Positions 1 through 7,057 of a DNA stretch of 64,000 nucleotides are shown here, one piece after another. The notes under the pieces are model-generated. The model did not search any database and had not been told where the DNA came from. It was given only the letters and a program-made list of their open reading frames with translations. Made by a program: the position numbers and the translations under genes. How positions within the stretch are numbered: the first letter of the stretch is position 1; each line of letters opens with the position of its first letter. This DNA is from Micromonospora solifontis (GTDB lineage: Bacteria; Actinomycetota; Actinomycetes; Mycobacteriales; Micromonosporaceae). The stretch covers positions 51,615-115,614 of the forward strand of contig NZ_RJLN01000005.1 of the NCBI RefSeq assembly GCF_003725545.1. Direction: 5' to 3'.

Positions 1-36
1 GGAGCGGCCCGAACAGCCGAAAGGCGGGGGTACGAG

Positions 37-489
37 GTGCCAGTCGAACGGGGTTCCCAGGGTGCTGGCGTCTCGCTCGCCGAGCGCCGCCGCAGCGGTT
101 GGCGGGCGCGGCTGCACACCACCCTCGAGCTCATCCGGGCCAACCCCACCGGCCGGGTGGCGCTCAAGATCTTCATCGGCATCCTCGGCGCGCTCATCGT
201 CACCATCGGGGTCGCCCTCATCCCGCTGCCCGGACCGGGCTGGCTGCTGGTCATCGCCGGCCTCGGCGTGTGGGCCGTGGAGTTCCACTGGGCCCGCCGG
301 CTGCTCGCCTTCACCCGCCGCAACGTGCAGGCCTGGACACGTTGGGCGACCAGCCGGCCACTGTCCGTACGCATCCTGCTGGGCACCGTCGGCCTGCTCT
401 TCGTGTCCGTGGTGGTGTGGCTGTCGCTCAAGTACAGCCTCGGCATCGACGTCGTCGCCCGCGCCCTGCACTACCTCGCCACGCACTGA
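37..489 (+). CDS. TIGR02611-type small integral membrane protein
   Basis: A 150-residue membrane protein of the actinobacterial TIGR02611 type; its molecular role is unknown. After a basic, Arg-rich N-terminus (residues 1-40) there is a hydrophobic segment at about 43-63, the signature PLPGPGW near 64-70, a second hydrophobic stretch up to about 82, and a C-terminal membrane segment at about 112-132. The PGPGW motif between two helices is what identifies the family. Translation starts at a GTG. The gene stands alone on the plus strand, about 50 nt upstream of tRNA-Val. Family assignment is from motif recognition only. Confidence 0.8.
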   Translation: MPVERGSQGAGVSLAERRRSGWRARLHTTLELIRANPTGRVALKIFIGILGALIVTIGVALIPLPGPGWLLVIAGLGVWAVEFHWARRLLAFTRRNVQAWTRWATSRPLSVRILLGTVGLLFVSVVVWLSLKYSLGIDVVARALHYLATH

Positions 490-540
490 CCCCCGGGTTT
501 TTGGTCCGGCAAGTGGATCAGGTAGAGTCATCGGCGCTGA

Positions 541-612
541 GGGCGATTAGCTCAGCGGGAGAGCGCTTCGTTCACACCGAAGAGGTCACTGGTTCGATCC
601 CAGTATCGCCCA
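541..612 (+). tRNA. tRNA-Val (anticodon CAC)
   Basis: A complete cloverleaf can be drawn. The acceptor stem GGGCGAT (541-547) pairs with ATCGCCC (605-611). The anticodon stem CTTCG/CGAAG (566-570/578-582) closes the loop TTCACAC with anticodon CAC at 573-575, which reads GTG valine codons. The T stem ACTGG/CCAGT (588-592/600-604) holds the loop TTCGATC. The discriminator base is A612 and CCA is not encoded. A strong terminator follows 8 nt later, so it is a single-tRNA transcription unit. The DNA beyond it is mosaic and rich in gene fragments, as expected next to a tRNA used as an integration site. Confidence 0.95.
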
Positions 613-620
613 CGCAGGTC

Positions 621-654
621 AAAGGCCACTTCCCGGCTCCGGGAGGTGGCCTTT
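621..654 (+). terminator. intrinsic terminator of tRNA-Val
   Basis: A hairpin with a 14-bp stem: AAAGGCCAC (621-629), a T-G wobble at 630/645, then TCCC/GGGA, closing a 6-nt loop (635-640) and returning as GTGGCCTTT (646-654). The 3' arm runs into TTTCT. It lies directly behind the tRNA. Confidence 0.85.
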
Positions 655-708
655 CTGCTTGTGTACAGCAGTTCCGTCAGTGGCCGAGTGAGTCACCGAG
701 GCGTTTGA

Positions 709-831
709 GTGTCGTCCCTCGGATGGCGCCAGAAGACCGAAAGACTTTGGACCGGCGGCCAAGCGAAGCTCGCCACCCTCAGCTTCGTGGTTGGCACCGT
801 GGTCAGCGTCATCGGGCTCATCAAGAAGTAG
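709..831 (+). CDS. possible 40-aa single-pass membrane peptide
   Basis: A short open frame starting with GTG, preceded by GAGG about 6 nt upstream, and ending at TAG 829-831. The predicted product is 40 residues: a polar, basic N-terminus (SLGWRQKTERLWTGGQ) followed by one hydrophobic segment, ATLSFVVGTVVSVIGLI, and a terminal KK. This charge-helix-charge layout is typical of small membrane peptides, and the frame gives a far more protein-like translation than the alternatives here. It could instead be the tail of a lost larger gene. No family recognised. Confidence 0.3.
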   Translation: MSSLGWRQKTERLWTGGQAKLATLSFVVGTVVSVIGLIKK

Positions 832-1039
832 CCGGACAGCCGGGCCGCGGGTAGGCGAAGCGGTAAGCAGCGAAGTACAGCAACCCGCCGGCACTGAGCG
901 GAGCGGCTAGGAGCGGTATCGGACCACCGACCAGCGCTGCACATCGAACCAGGATGCGGCGCGACTTCCTGGTCTTGGTGTCTCCGTCCGCGCGGCTGGG
1001 CCTTGGTCCAGCCTGCCGGTGCTGGCCTATCGTGTTGAC

Positions 1040-1351
1040 GTGAAGCGCCCACCCCTGCCGATCGCTGTCGCGAGCGGTCTCGCCATCGTCCCCGGGATCG
1101 CGGCCGTCGCGCTATCGGCTCCCATCATTGCTGTACTGGCTGCGCTGCTGCATGCACTCATAGCATTCAATATATGGCGGGGTCACCCTCGCTTCCTCCC
1201 ACTCCCTTTCGTGTTCCTAGCGATCAGCCTGCTCGCGTTGGTGCTTAGACAGAACCCTTCTATCCTGCTTCCTGTAGTGCTGTGGATGGCCGTGGCGCTG
1301 CTGGTGTCGCTGCCCGAGCGGTCCCGGGCGTGGTTCCGGCAGCCCGGCTGA
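1040..1351 (+). CDS. small hypothetical membrane protein
   Basis: A 103-residue protein of unknown function with four likely transmembrane stretches: residues about 8-24, 28-44, 53-70 and 74-90, separated by short basic loops (WRGHPRF near 45-51). The GTG at 1040 gives an N-terminus of MKRPPLP directly before the first helix and is preferred over an in-frame GTG at 1019. The gene is isolated on the plus strand, and its codon use is less GC-extreme than that of the genes after 10 kb (for example CATAGCATTCAATATATGG inside the frame), which suggests transferred or relaxed DNA. Confidence 0.5.
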   Translation: MKRPPLPIAVASGLAIVPGIAAVALSAPIIAVLAALLHALIAFNIWRGHPRFLPLPFVFLAISLLALVLRQNPSILLPVVLWMAVALLVSLPERSRAWFRQPG

Positions 1352-1769
1352 ATGCTGTTGCGAGGACGAAGACAGGCGTCGAGTCCGCGGTGATGCCGGG
1401 CCAGACGGCCTTGTGGTGGGTGACGAAATGAGTGACAACCCGGACGCACGGCGGCGGACGTCCACGGACGTCGGTGAAAACGCCCGCAGTTCAGGCCAAC
1501 AGCTACGCAGGTTAGCGAGCCCCGTTGGTTGCCTGGGGGTTAAGGATTCTGCCGGGGCACACACGGGGCACAAGACACTGTGAAACGTCGGCAACCAGCC
1601 ATCAACGACGTGAGCCCAGGAGCAGGCGTGGCCAGCGCGCCGGCCAGATTGCCGCAGGTCACGGGAGAGGCAGCCGAAGTTCCGCTTCAACTCAACGCGA
1701 AATCCTTGATGTTGGTCGCGATGGCGGAGACGGTCCCGACGAGACCGGAGAGCGGCCGAGCGGACGGGG
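1352..1769. other. intergenic stretch, no feature recognised
   Basis: About 420 bases between two genes whose 3' ends face each other. Open frames exist on both strands, but their translations are low-complexity and Arg/Pro/Ser-rich, with no hydrophobic or domain pattern. No hairpin with a T tract and no repeat were seen. It may be decayed coding DNA. Confidence 0.4.
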
Positions 1770-2174
1770 TCAGCGGCTCATCGCAACGGCGTACACGATG
1801 ACGGCCAGGATCCCCGTCACAACTATGACCGCGACTGTGTTGAAGACGAGTGAGTCGGAGTTGGATACGTTCGCGACCTTCGGACTTGCTGGGAGGTAGC
1901 AGACCTCGTACTTCTGTCCGGCCCTGAGGTCTGCCCGGAAGTGAGCTTTGATCGTGTACTTACCCAGTGGGGTGGAGTACTGGATGGTTCCTGTCGTGTA
2001 AGGCCCGTCAGGTGCGAACCTTCGCTGGACCCTGATGACCCTGCCGGTAACCGTGGCCGTCTCGCTGGCAAGCCGTAGCCGCCACCGCCATACCGTTGTC
2101 CGGACAAACATCAAGAAGACGACGAAATACGCGATCCAGATTGGCAGCATGACGAACTTGATGTACCAATGCAT
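1770..2174 (-). CDS. DUF3592-like membrane protein
   Basis: A 134-residue membrane protein. A first transmembrane segment lies at about residues 3-23 (KFVMLPIWIAYFVVFLMFV). A soluble beta-rich middle follows, with the pattern TATVTGRVIRVQRRF, TGTIQYSTPLGKY and GQKYEVCYLPASPKVAN. A second transmembrane segment lies near the C-terminus (about 112-130). The helix, beta-domain, helix layout with a GRV...P..P.VA core matches DUF3592. The ATG at 2174 (MHWYIKF) is preferred to one six codons upstream because it abuts the first helix. Function unknown. It is isolated in a lower-GC stretch. Confidence 0.6.
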   Translation of the reverse strand: MHWYIKFVMLPIWIAYFVVFLMFVRTTVWRWRLRLASETATVTGRVIRVQRRFAPDGPYTTGTIQYSTPLGKYTIKAHFRADLRAGQKYEVCYLPASPKVANVSNSDSLVFNTVAVIVVTGILAVIVYAVAMSR

Positions 2175-2656
2175 CGCCGGACCTCCGACCACTGACCCCG
2201 GTGACGCCGTTGATCCTAGTCACGGGAGGCAATTGCCGATCATGGCCGGTGGGACGCAGGTGCTGCCACACCCGGCAGGCGGAAGGCCAGATGCCTGAAC
2301 CGGCACAGCGGAAGAGTGCCGTCTGACAGCAGCGGCGACAGCATCCGAGCCTAGCGCCAGCAGCCACAGCCGGGAGCTGGCCGTCAGGACAGCCGAGGCT
2401 GCGGGCAGGGATGCCGCTCACGCTGTGCCTCTTGATCCGAGGGTCTTCTCTGGACGACCGAACGCATGGGTGGCTGTCGACAGCAACGGTGACAGCAACG
2501 GGCTCGGACGAAGGCAGCGGCCAGCGGTGGCGCGTGGACAGTCGCCCGAGGTCGCTGACGCGGACGGACGCCGCCGAACGAAGCGCCCGGAACTTACAAG
2601 CGAGGGGTCAACTCGCTTGGAGTGGTGGGCGTCGGTGGTAGTTCAGTGCCTGGTGG
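2175..2656. other. intergenic stretch, no feature recognised
   Basis: About 480 bases between the start of the DUF3592-like gene and the 3' end of the HD-domain gene. No translation on either strand has a protein-like pattern, and no strong hairpin or repeat is visible. It must contain the promoter of the DUF3592-like gene, but no convincing -35/-10 pair could be chosen. Confidence 0.4.
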
Positions 2657-3238
2657 CTATGCCGGTGGTGGGGGAGGGGTGAGCCAGGCGAGGGGTTGTC
2701 CGTTGAGGGCGGCGTCGGCGAGGCGGTGGGCGCTGGTGGTTTTGAGTGCCGCGCGGGAGCTGTCGATCCAGCGCTGAACGTTGTCGATGCCCTGGTGGCG
2801 GTACTCAACCGCTTGGACGAGGCATTCCAGCTTGTCGGCGTCGCGGGCGACGATGGCCTCTGGCGTCTCGCCCGCTTCGTACTCCGCGACGGCGGCGTTG
2901 ATGAGGTTAGCGACGGCCGGTGGGCAGGCGGCGACCTGATCGGCGGTGACGGTGGTGTTGGCTGCGGCGGTGAGGTAGCGCTTGGCGATGTGTGGGATGT
3001 CCGTGATCCGGGTTTCCTGGGTGTCGTGCAGAACGCACAGCATCGATACCCGGGCTGGGTCGGCACCTTCCATGGCGGCGAGCATCATCCCGATGAGCGC
3101 GGTCCGGAACGAGTGTTCGGCGATGGATTCGGGGTGCTTGATGCCGGCGAACCACCAGCCGGTGCGGGCGGCGCGTTTGAGTACGCCGGCCTCGAAGATG
3201 AAGCTCATGGCTCCGGCGGCGTCGTGGTCGTCGTTCAT
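2657..3238 (-). CDS. HD-domain phosphohydrolase (YfbR/HDDC2-like)
   Basis: A 193-residue HD-superfamily protein, probably a metal-dependent nucleotide phosphohydrolase. The metal-binding signature is laid out as in the HDDC2/YfbR group: His in SIAEHSF (about residue 42), the HD pair in LCVLHDTQET (about 70-71) and a distal Asp in VARDADKLECLVQA (about 131). Members act as 5'-deoxynucleotidases, but the exact substrate here is unknown. The start ATG (3236-3238) overlaps the stop of the upstream regulator frame as ATGA, so the two are translationally coupled; this fixes the start over an internal ATG ten codons later. The C-terminus is Pro-rich. Confidence 0.8.
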   Translation of the reverse strand: MNDDHDAAGAMSFIFEAGVLKRAARTGWWFAGIKHPESIAEHSFRTALIGMMLAAMEGADPARVSMLCVLHDTQETRITDIPHIAKRYLTAAANTTVTADQVAACPPAVANLINAAVAEYEAGETPEAIVARDADKLECLVQAVEYRHQGIDNVQRWIDSSRAALKTTSAHRLADAALNGQPLAWLTPPPPPA

Positions 3239-4360
3239 CTGCCCGTCCCTGTGCCGGTGACTCCGTCTGCTCGCAGGCTGTAGACGATAGAGGTTAGTTC
3301 CTGCCGGGACTGTGGAGAGATGCGGTCGCTGTCCAGGATCTGCGTACTGCGATTGAGGAGCGCGCGGCCCTCGGCGGGGTTGTCGAGAGTGAGGCCGCGT
3401 CGTACGGCGAGCAGAGCCCAGATGTTGTGGACGTTGAGGTCGACGAAGGGGTGCGTTGGGTCGAGGCGCTGGACCAGGTGCCGGAAGAGAACCGAGCCGT
3501 GCCAGTCTGCGAGCGGCGCCGGCATGAAGGAGTCGTCGCGCTGGCGATACGGGATCTCGCCGACCCAGTAGGCCGAGTAGTTGAGGGCTGCTCGCTCGCA
3601 GGCATCGTCCGGATGCGCGTGGGCGAGGAAGTCTCGTAAAGGTTCCGGGTCGCCCTGGTTGGCCAGGGATGTGACTACGGAGCGGGCGTCAGGCCACAGC
3701 GGTGACCAGGTGCGGAAGGTGATCGCCCTGCGGGCACGGGTGGTGGTCTGGGCCAGCCATCCTGCCGCCGTTCTGGTGGTCCATGCCCGCGAGAAAGCAG
3801 GCCTGTCGATGCAGCAGAACGTTCGGGTCACGTCCGGTGGCTGCGCGTTCGGCGAGGACGTGAAGTCGGGTGAAGAAGGTGCGTTGCTCGTCGGCGGGCA
3901 GGGCCGGCCCTGACGCCACTGGCCCTCGCCGGGTCTGTGCGATGGGTAGCCCTCTGGCGAAGGTCGGTGTCTGCCCGAGAACAGCCCAGAGGATCAGATC
4001 GGTCAGACGGTGGGTGAGTACGCACCAGCCGAGCGGCTGTTCGGCGATGCCGCAGCGGTCCACCTGCTCGTCGAGGACCGCGGCGAGGATGAAGTCTGCC
4101 TCGGCGGCGTCGTCGAGGGCGGCGAGCAGGGTCACGTTCGCTCCGAGGCGACCGATCCTGCGCCGGACGGCGATCGACTGCCCGAGCGGCACCGCCGTGA
4201 ATGGCCGGCGTCCGGATTCCCAGCTCTGCACGGTGACACGGTCGACGCCCAGGTCGGCGGCGAGTTGCTCCTGCGTCAGCGGGATGGACTCCCGGATCAG
4301 CTTGAGCAGGTAGCCCGTCACCTCGCCGCGCTGTGGTGCTGATCGTCCGCGACCTGCCAT
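3235..4360 (-). pseudogene. XRE-family regulator interrupted by a frameshift
   Basis: Two adjacent frames together spell one regulator of about 375 residues. The 5' frame (from 4360) begins with an XRE helix-turn-helix at about residues 18-60 (LTQEQLAADLGVDRVTVQSW) and continues to FLAGMD. The 3' frame (to stop 3235-3237) carries on with AAGWLAQTTTRARRAITF and a conserved C-terminus including ADWHGSVLFRHLV and DLNVHNIWALLAVRRG. The shift needed is +1, around 3770-3785. Both halves read as normal protein outside the junction, so this is a recent lesion, a sequencing error or, less likely, recoding. It is divergent from the three-gene operon at 4562 and coupled by ATGA to the HD gene. Confidence 0.7.
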
Positions 4361-4561
4361 GCGTCATCCCTACGTTCACCGGTGGTCGACGTTCCCGCCC
4401 TGAAACAAACGGTGCGGCCGACATGTGGGCTGCTCACTCGTACTGCGGGTGAGTCCCACCGCCGTGGTCGTGATCGTAGCGTCGCAGTTACCGAACGTTC
4501 TAGATCCGGTCCCGTGGCTCGGGGTCGGCCATGAGGCGCTGCCCGGCGGAGGGGGCCAGTA

Positions 4562-4768
4562 ATGCGGGACAGGACGCCACCGGGGCGACGAGTGTCCTAC
4601 GACGAGTACCTGATCGCCGTAGCGATGACCTTGGCACGGCGACACCGACCGGCATGGTCGTGGCGCAAGTGGCGGTGGCTGTGCCGGTGCGGGGCCGACC
4701 TGCCCTGTCGGAACCGACACCGCATCCCGATCAACCGCAGGCACTGGCCGGCCAAGGAGGAGCAATGA
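4562..4768 (+). CDS. small basic Cys-containing protein, first of a three-gene operon
   Basis: A 68-residue basic protein rich in Trp, Arg and Cys: SYDEYLIAVAMTLARRHRP, then a WRWLCRCGADLPCR segment whose Cys spacing (CxC then C) could bind metal. The GGAGGGGG tract about 10 nt upstream of the ATG is a good ribosome site. Its stop (TGA 4766-4768) overlaps the next start as ATGA. With the next two genes it forms an operon divergent from the XRE regulator, an arrangement I associate with regulator-linked small ORFs in actinomycetes. Function unknown. Confidence 0.55.
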   Translation: MRDRTPPGRRVSYDEYLIAVAMTLARRHRPAWSWRKWRWLCRCGADLPCRNRHRIPINRRHWPAKEEQ

Positions 4769-4944
4769 TCAACGAGGACGAGCGACGGATCCTGCTCGTG
4801 CATCTGCGAGGAGCGGACGGCATGTGCACCGGTTGTCGCGCATGGTGGTCGCGGCTGGCTCCGTACCCGTGCTGGCAGGTGGAATGGGCGACCAGCCGGC
4901 AGGCCCGGACGATCACCGACCGGTTCCTGGAGGGTGTGCGGTGA
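4765..4944 (+). CDS. 59-aa CxxC small protein, second of the operon
   Basis: A 59-residue protein starting at an ATG that overlaps the previous stop, with AGGAGG just upstream (from 4755). It contains CTGCRAWW (residues 21-28), a CxxC pair, and a further Cys at PYPCWQVEWA, followed by a helical C-terminus ending in TDRFLEGVR. Three Cys and four Trp in 59 residues suggest a small metal-stabilised fold. The stop overlaps the next GTG as GTGA, so all three genes are translationally coupled. No function recognised. Confidence 0.55.
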   Translation: MINEDERRILLVHLRGADGMCTGCRAWWSRLAPYPCWQVEWATSRQARTITDRFLEGVR

Positions 4945-5249
4945 CCGCCCATGGCCCGGTCATGCCAGTCTGGAGCTGCGGAGGTTGTGGACTTCCGTGG
5001 CCTTGCCCGACGCGGAGACGTGAGCTGCGGGCGGAGTACGCGGACGCTCCGGTGTCGCTGGCCCTCTACCTCGGCGCCTACCTCGTCCAAGCCACCGAGG
5101 ACATGCCCTGGACGCCGGCCGGCGTGCTGCACCGCCGCTTCCTCGGCTGGACCAGGGCGGCCGACCAGGCCATGCCAGCAGTACAGCCGCGAAGTACAGC
5201 AGCCGTGCCAGCCGAACCGGGCCGAGAAGCACGCCAGCAGGCCGTTTGA
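4941..5249 (+). CDS. conserved small CxxC protein, third of the operon
   Basis: A 102-residue protein from a GTG coupled to the previous gene. It has WSCGGCGLPWPCPTRR near residues 11-26 (CxxCxxxxxxC, a likely zinc-knuckle-like cluster), then a helical conserved stretch, ALYLGAYLVQA, and GVLHRRFLGWTR. This resembles a family found repeatedly in Micromonospora and Streptomyces and often labelled 'flavin reductase' by automatic pipelines; nothing in the sequence shows a flavin site, so I do not adopt that name. The C-terminal 30 residues are low-complexity. Family recognition is from memory; function unknown. Confidence 0.6.
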   Translation: MTAHGPVMPVWSCGGCGLPWPCPTRRRELRAEYADAPVSLALYLGAYLVQATEDMPWTPAGVLHRRFLGWTRAADQAMPAVQPRSTAAVPAEPGREARQQAV

Positions 5250-5271
5250 CCTCGTAAGTTAACAGCAGAAT

Positions 5272-5288
5272 GGGAGCACGGCGCTCCC
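5272..5288 (+). terminator. weak hairpin after the three-gene operon
   Basis: GGGAGC (5272-5277) pairs with GCTCCC (5283-5288) around the 5-nt loop ACGGC, 22 nt after the operon's stop codon. There is no strong T tract, so this is only a possible terminator. Confidence 0.35.
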
Positions 5289-5739
5289 GCCTTGGTTGGC
5301 CTGGCATCCCCAAGGCCCTGGGCGAGCGTTCATCGGCGTGCTCCGGCTCCGACCATCGGTTGGCAAACTCCACTTGCGACCGGCCTGATCGCATCTCGCG
5401 CCGCCCGCAGCAACTGGAGTTCCACCAGCAAACCTGCTCGACCCATGGTTCGACGACCAAGCCAGTGCCGAGGCTGCGGCGGCCTTCCATATCGGGTGCC
5501 GGCATCGCCAGCGCGTTGGTTACGCCGAGGTAGGCCAGTCGAAGCAGCACGACCAGTCATCCTCGCCCAGTGGTTTTCGGCGATTCGGCCAGCCTGGGCA
5601 CGTTGAGGAGGGCAAGATCTTTGTCGTCGTGGTCAAACCGGCCGTGGCCAGGGCGGACGTCATTGCCGGCACCGGCAGGGCTAGCAGGCCCAAACGGCGG
5701 CGCACAGAGCCGACGAGCACGAGATATACGGAGGCACCG
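5289..5739. other. non-coding or decayed stretch before the oxidoreductase
   Basis: About 450 bases without a convincing gene. Translations in all frames are irregular. A short plus-strand frame just before the next gene (from about 5611, GKIFVVVVKPAVARADV) looks locally protein-like but has no start or domain and could be a gene remnant. The promoter of the following gene should be here; none was identified with confidence. Confidence 0.35.
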
Positions 5740-6657
5740 ATGAAGGCAGTCGTCGCGATGGATCAGGCCGCGGAAGCCGCCGGGATCACACTCGCGGAGC
5801 GGCCTGAGCCGACGCCGGCGATCAACGACGTCGTCGTTGAAGTCTACGCGTCGGGCTTCGTCTCCGCGGAGTGGGAGTGGCCCTCGACGTGGGTCGATCG
5901 CTCCGGTCATGATCGTGCCCAGCCGATCATCGGCCACGAGTTCGCCGGAGTGGTCTCCTCCCTCGGCTACGGCACGACGGGACTCTCGTTGGGACAGCGG
6001 GTGTTCGGGATCACGGACTGGCACCGCGATGGAACGCTGGCTGAGTACGCGGCCGTGGAGGCACGCAACCTTGCGCCGCTGCCGGGGAACGTCGACTTCA
6101 CGGTGGGTGCGAGTCTGCCGGTCTCCGGCCTGACCGCGTGGCAGGGCCTGTTCCAGCACGGTCGTCTTCAGGCGGGGCAGAGCGTCCTCGCACACGGCGC
6201 CGCCGGCGCCGTCGGATCAGTGGTGACGCAGCTCGCCCGGGAGTTCGGCGCCTACGTCATCGGTACCGGTCGGGCGGCGGACCGCCAGGCGGCGCTCGAC
6301 TTCGGCGCGAACGAGTTCCTCGACCTCGACCAGGAGGAGCTCGACGACATCGGCGGGGTCGATCTGGTCTTCGATGTCATCGGCGGTGATATCCAAAGGC
6401 GCTCGGCGAGCATCATCCGGCCTGGCGGGACGCTGGTGTCGGTGGTCGGACCTGTTGAGGCTCGCCCTGTGCACGGTTTGGCGGTCGACTTCGTCGTCGA
6501 GTCCGTTCCGAGTCAGCTGGTGGAGATCGTCGACCGGGTGCGAGACGGGCGCCTTCGCACGCACATCGGAACGGTCGCGACTCTCGACGACGCCATCCCC
6601 GCACTCAACCCGACCGAGCGGCGCATGGGCAAGACCGTCATTCGCGTGCGCCCCTGA
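5740..6657 (+). CDS. MDR-family NADP-dependent oxidoreductase
   Basis: A 305-residue medium-chain dehydrogenase/reductase of the zinc-free quinone-oxidoreductase type. The N-terminal GroES-like domain includes PIIGHEFAGVV (about residues 66-76) and LGQRVFGI. The Rossmann domain has AHGAAGAVGSVVTQLARE (about 151-168), a variant of the usual AxxGxxG cofactor loop, and ends with the family signature GKTVIRV. No structural zinc Cys cluster is present, consistent with quinone or enone reductases. The ATG at 5740 has GGAGG 8-12 nt upstream. It is monocistronic between two degraded zones. Substrate unknown. Confidence 0.85.
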   Translation: MKAVVAMDQAAEAAGITLAERPEPTPAINDVVVEVYASGFVSAEWEWPSTWVDRSGHDRAQPIIGHEFAGVVSSLGYGTTGLSLGQRVFGITDWHRDGTLAEYAAVEARNLAPLPGNVDFTVGASLPVSGLTAWQGLFQHGRLQAGQSVLAHGAAGAVGSVVTQLAREFGAYVIGTGRAADRQAALDFGANEFLDLDQEELDDIGGVDLVFDVIGGDIQRRSASIIRPGGTLVSVVGPVEARPVHGLAVDFVVESVPSQLVEIVDRVRDGRLRTHIGTVATLDDAIPALNPTERRMGKTVIRVRP

Positions 6658-6728
6658 GCGCCCTGGAACAGGCCAACAGAGCCGTCATGCTGACGCCTGA
6701 GTACCCCGCTTTGATAACCGCCTCTGCA

Positions 6729-6829
6729 TACGTCGACCTGCGCGGAGATCCGGGCACTGTCCACGAGCGGGACCAGGTGCCGACGAAGGATCGAGCCATG
6801 CCAGTCATCGAGCGTCCCGGGCAAAGGAG
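6729..6829 (-). pseudogene. fragment of an XRE-type regulator C-terminus
   Basis: On the minus strand this short stretch reads GTLDDWHGSILRRHLVPLVD and continues into SARISAQVDV. It aligns with ADWHGSVLFRHLVQRLDPTH in the frameshifted regulator at 3235-4360. No start or helix-turn-helix is nearby and frames break on both sides, so it is a remnant of a second copy of that regulator family. The match is short but contains the distinctive DWHGS-(I/V)-L-x-RHLV core. Confidence 0.5.
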
Positions 6830-6934
6830 CTGCTGATTCACCGCCAGGTGTCGGGTGTCAGCGGATCGTCAGGGAATGCGTACCGTGAGGTGCAGGGCTG
6901 CTCCGTTCGCCGTCGGATGGCAAGCTCGTGCCTC

Positions 6935-7057
6935 ATGATCGATGATTTCGCTGAGGACCATCTGCACGGCCAGCTCAGGTCGATGCGTCAGGCGCTGATC
7001 TGGAAGCTGGCTGGGGAGGCCGTGAGAGGTCCGGATCTCGCGGGGGTTCGCCCGTGA
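6935..7057 (+). pseudogene. truncated N-terminus of a DinB/DUF664-type protein
   Basis: A 40-codon frame starting at ATG 6935 reads [20 protein letters not shown] then IWKLAG. This closely matches the N-terminal signature I know from actinobacterial DUF664 (mycothiol-transferase-like DinB) proteins, which normally continue for about 170 residues. Here homology stops after KLAG and the frame ends 13 codons later at a TGA overlapping the mraY start (GTGA). It is either a truncated relic or, by accident of fusion, a leader peptide coupling translation into mraY. Confidence 0.5.

Noticed and set aside
3750..3800. Programmed ribosomal frameshift in the XRE gene
   Set aside because: No slippery heptamer, stop-codon pause or downstream pseudoknot was recognised, so mutation or sequencing error is the simpler explanation.
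868..5206. GCGAAGTACAGCA occurring near 870 and 5190, considered as attL/attR
   Set aside because: Only 13 bp are identical, it does not match the tRNA-Val 3' end, and no integrase lies between. It is too short to support an element boundary.
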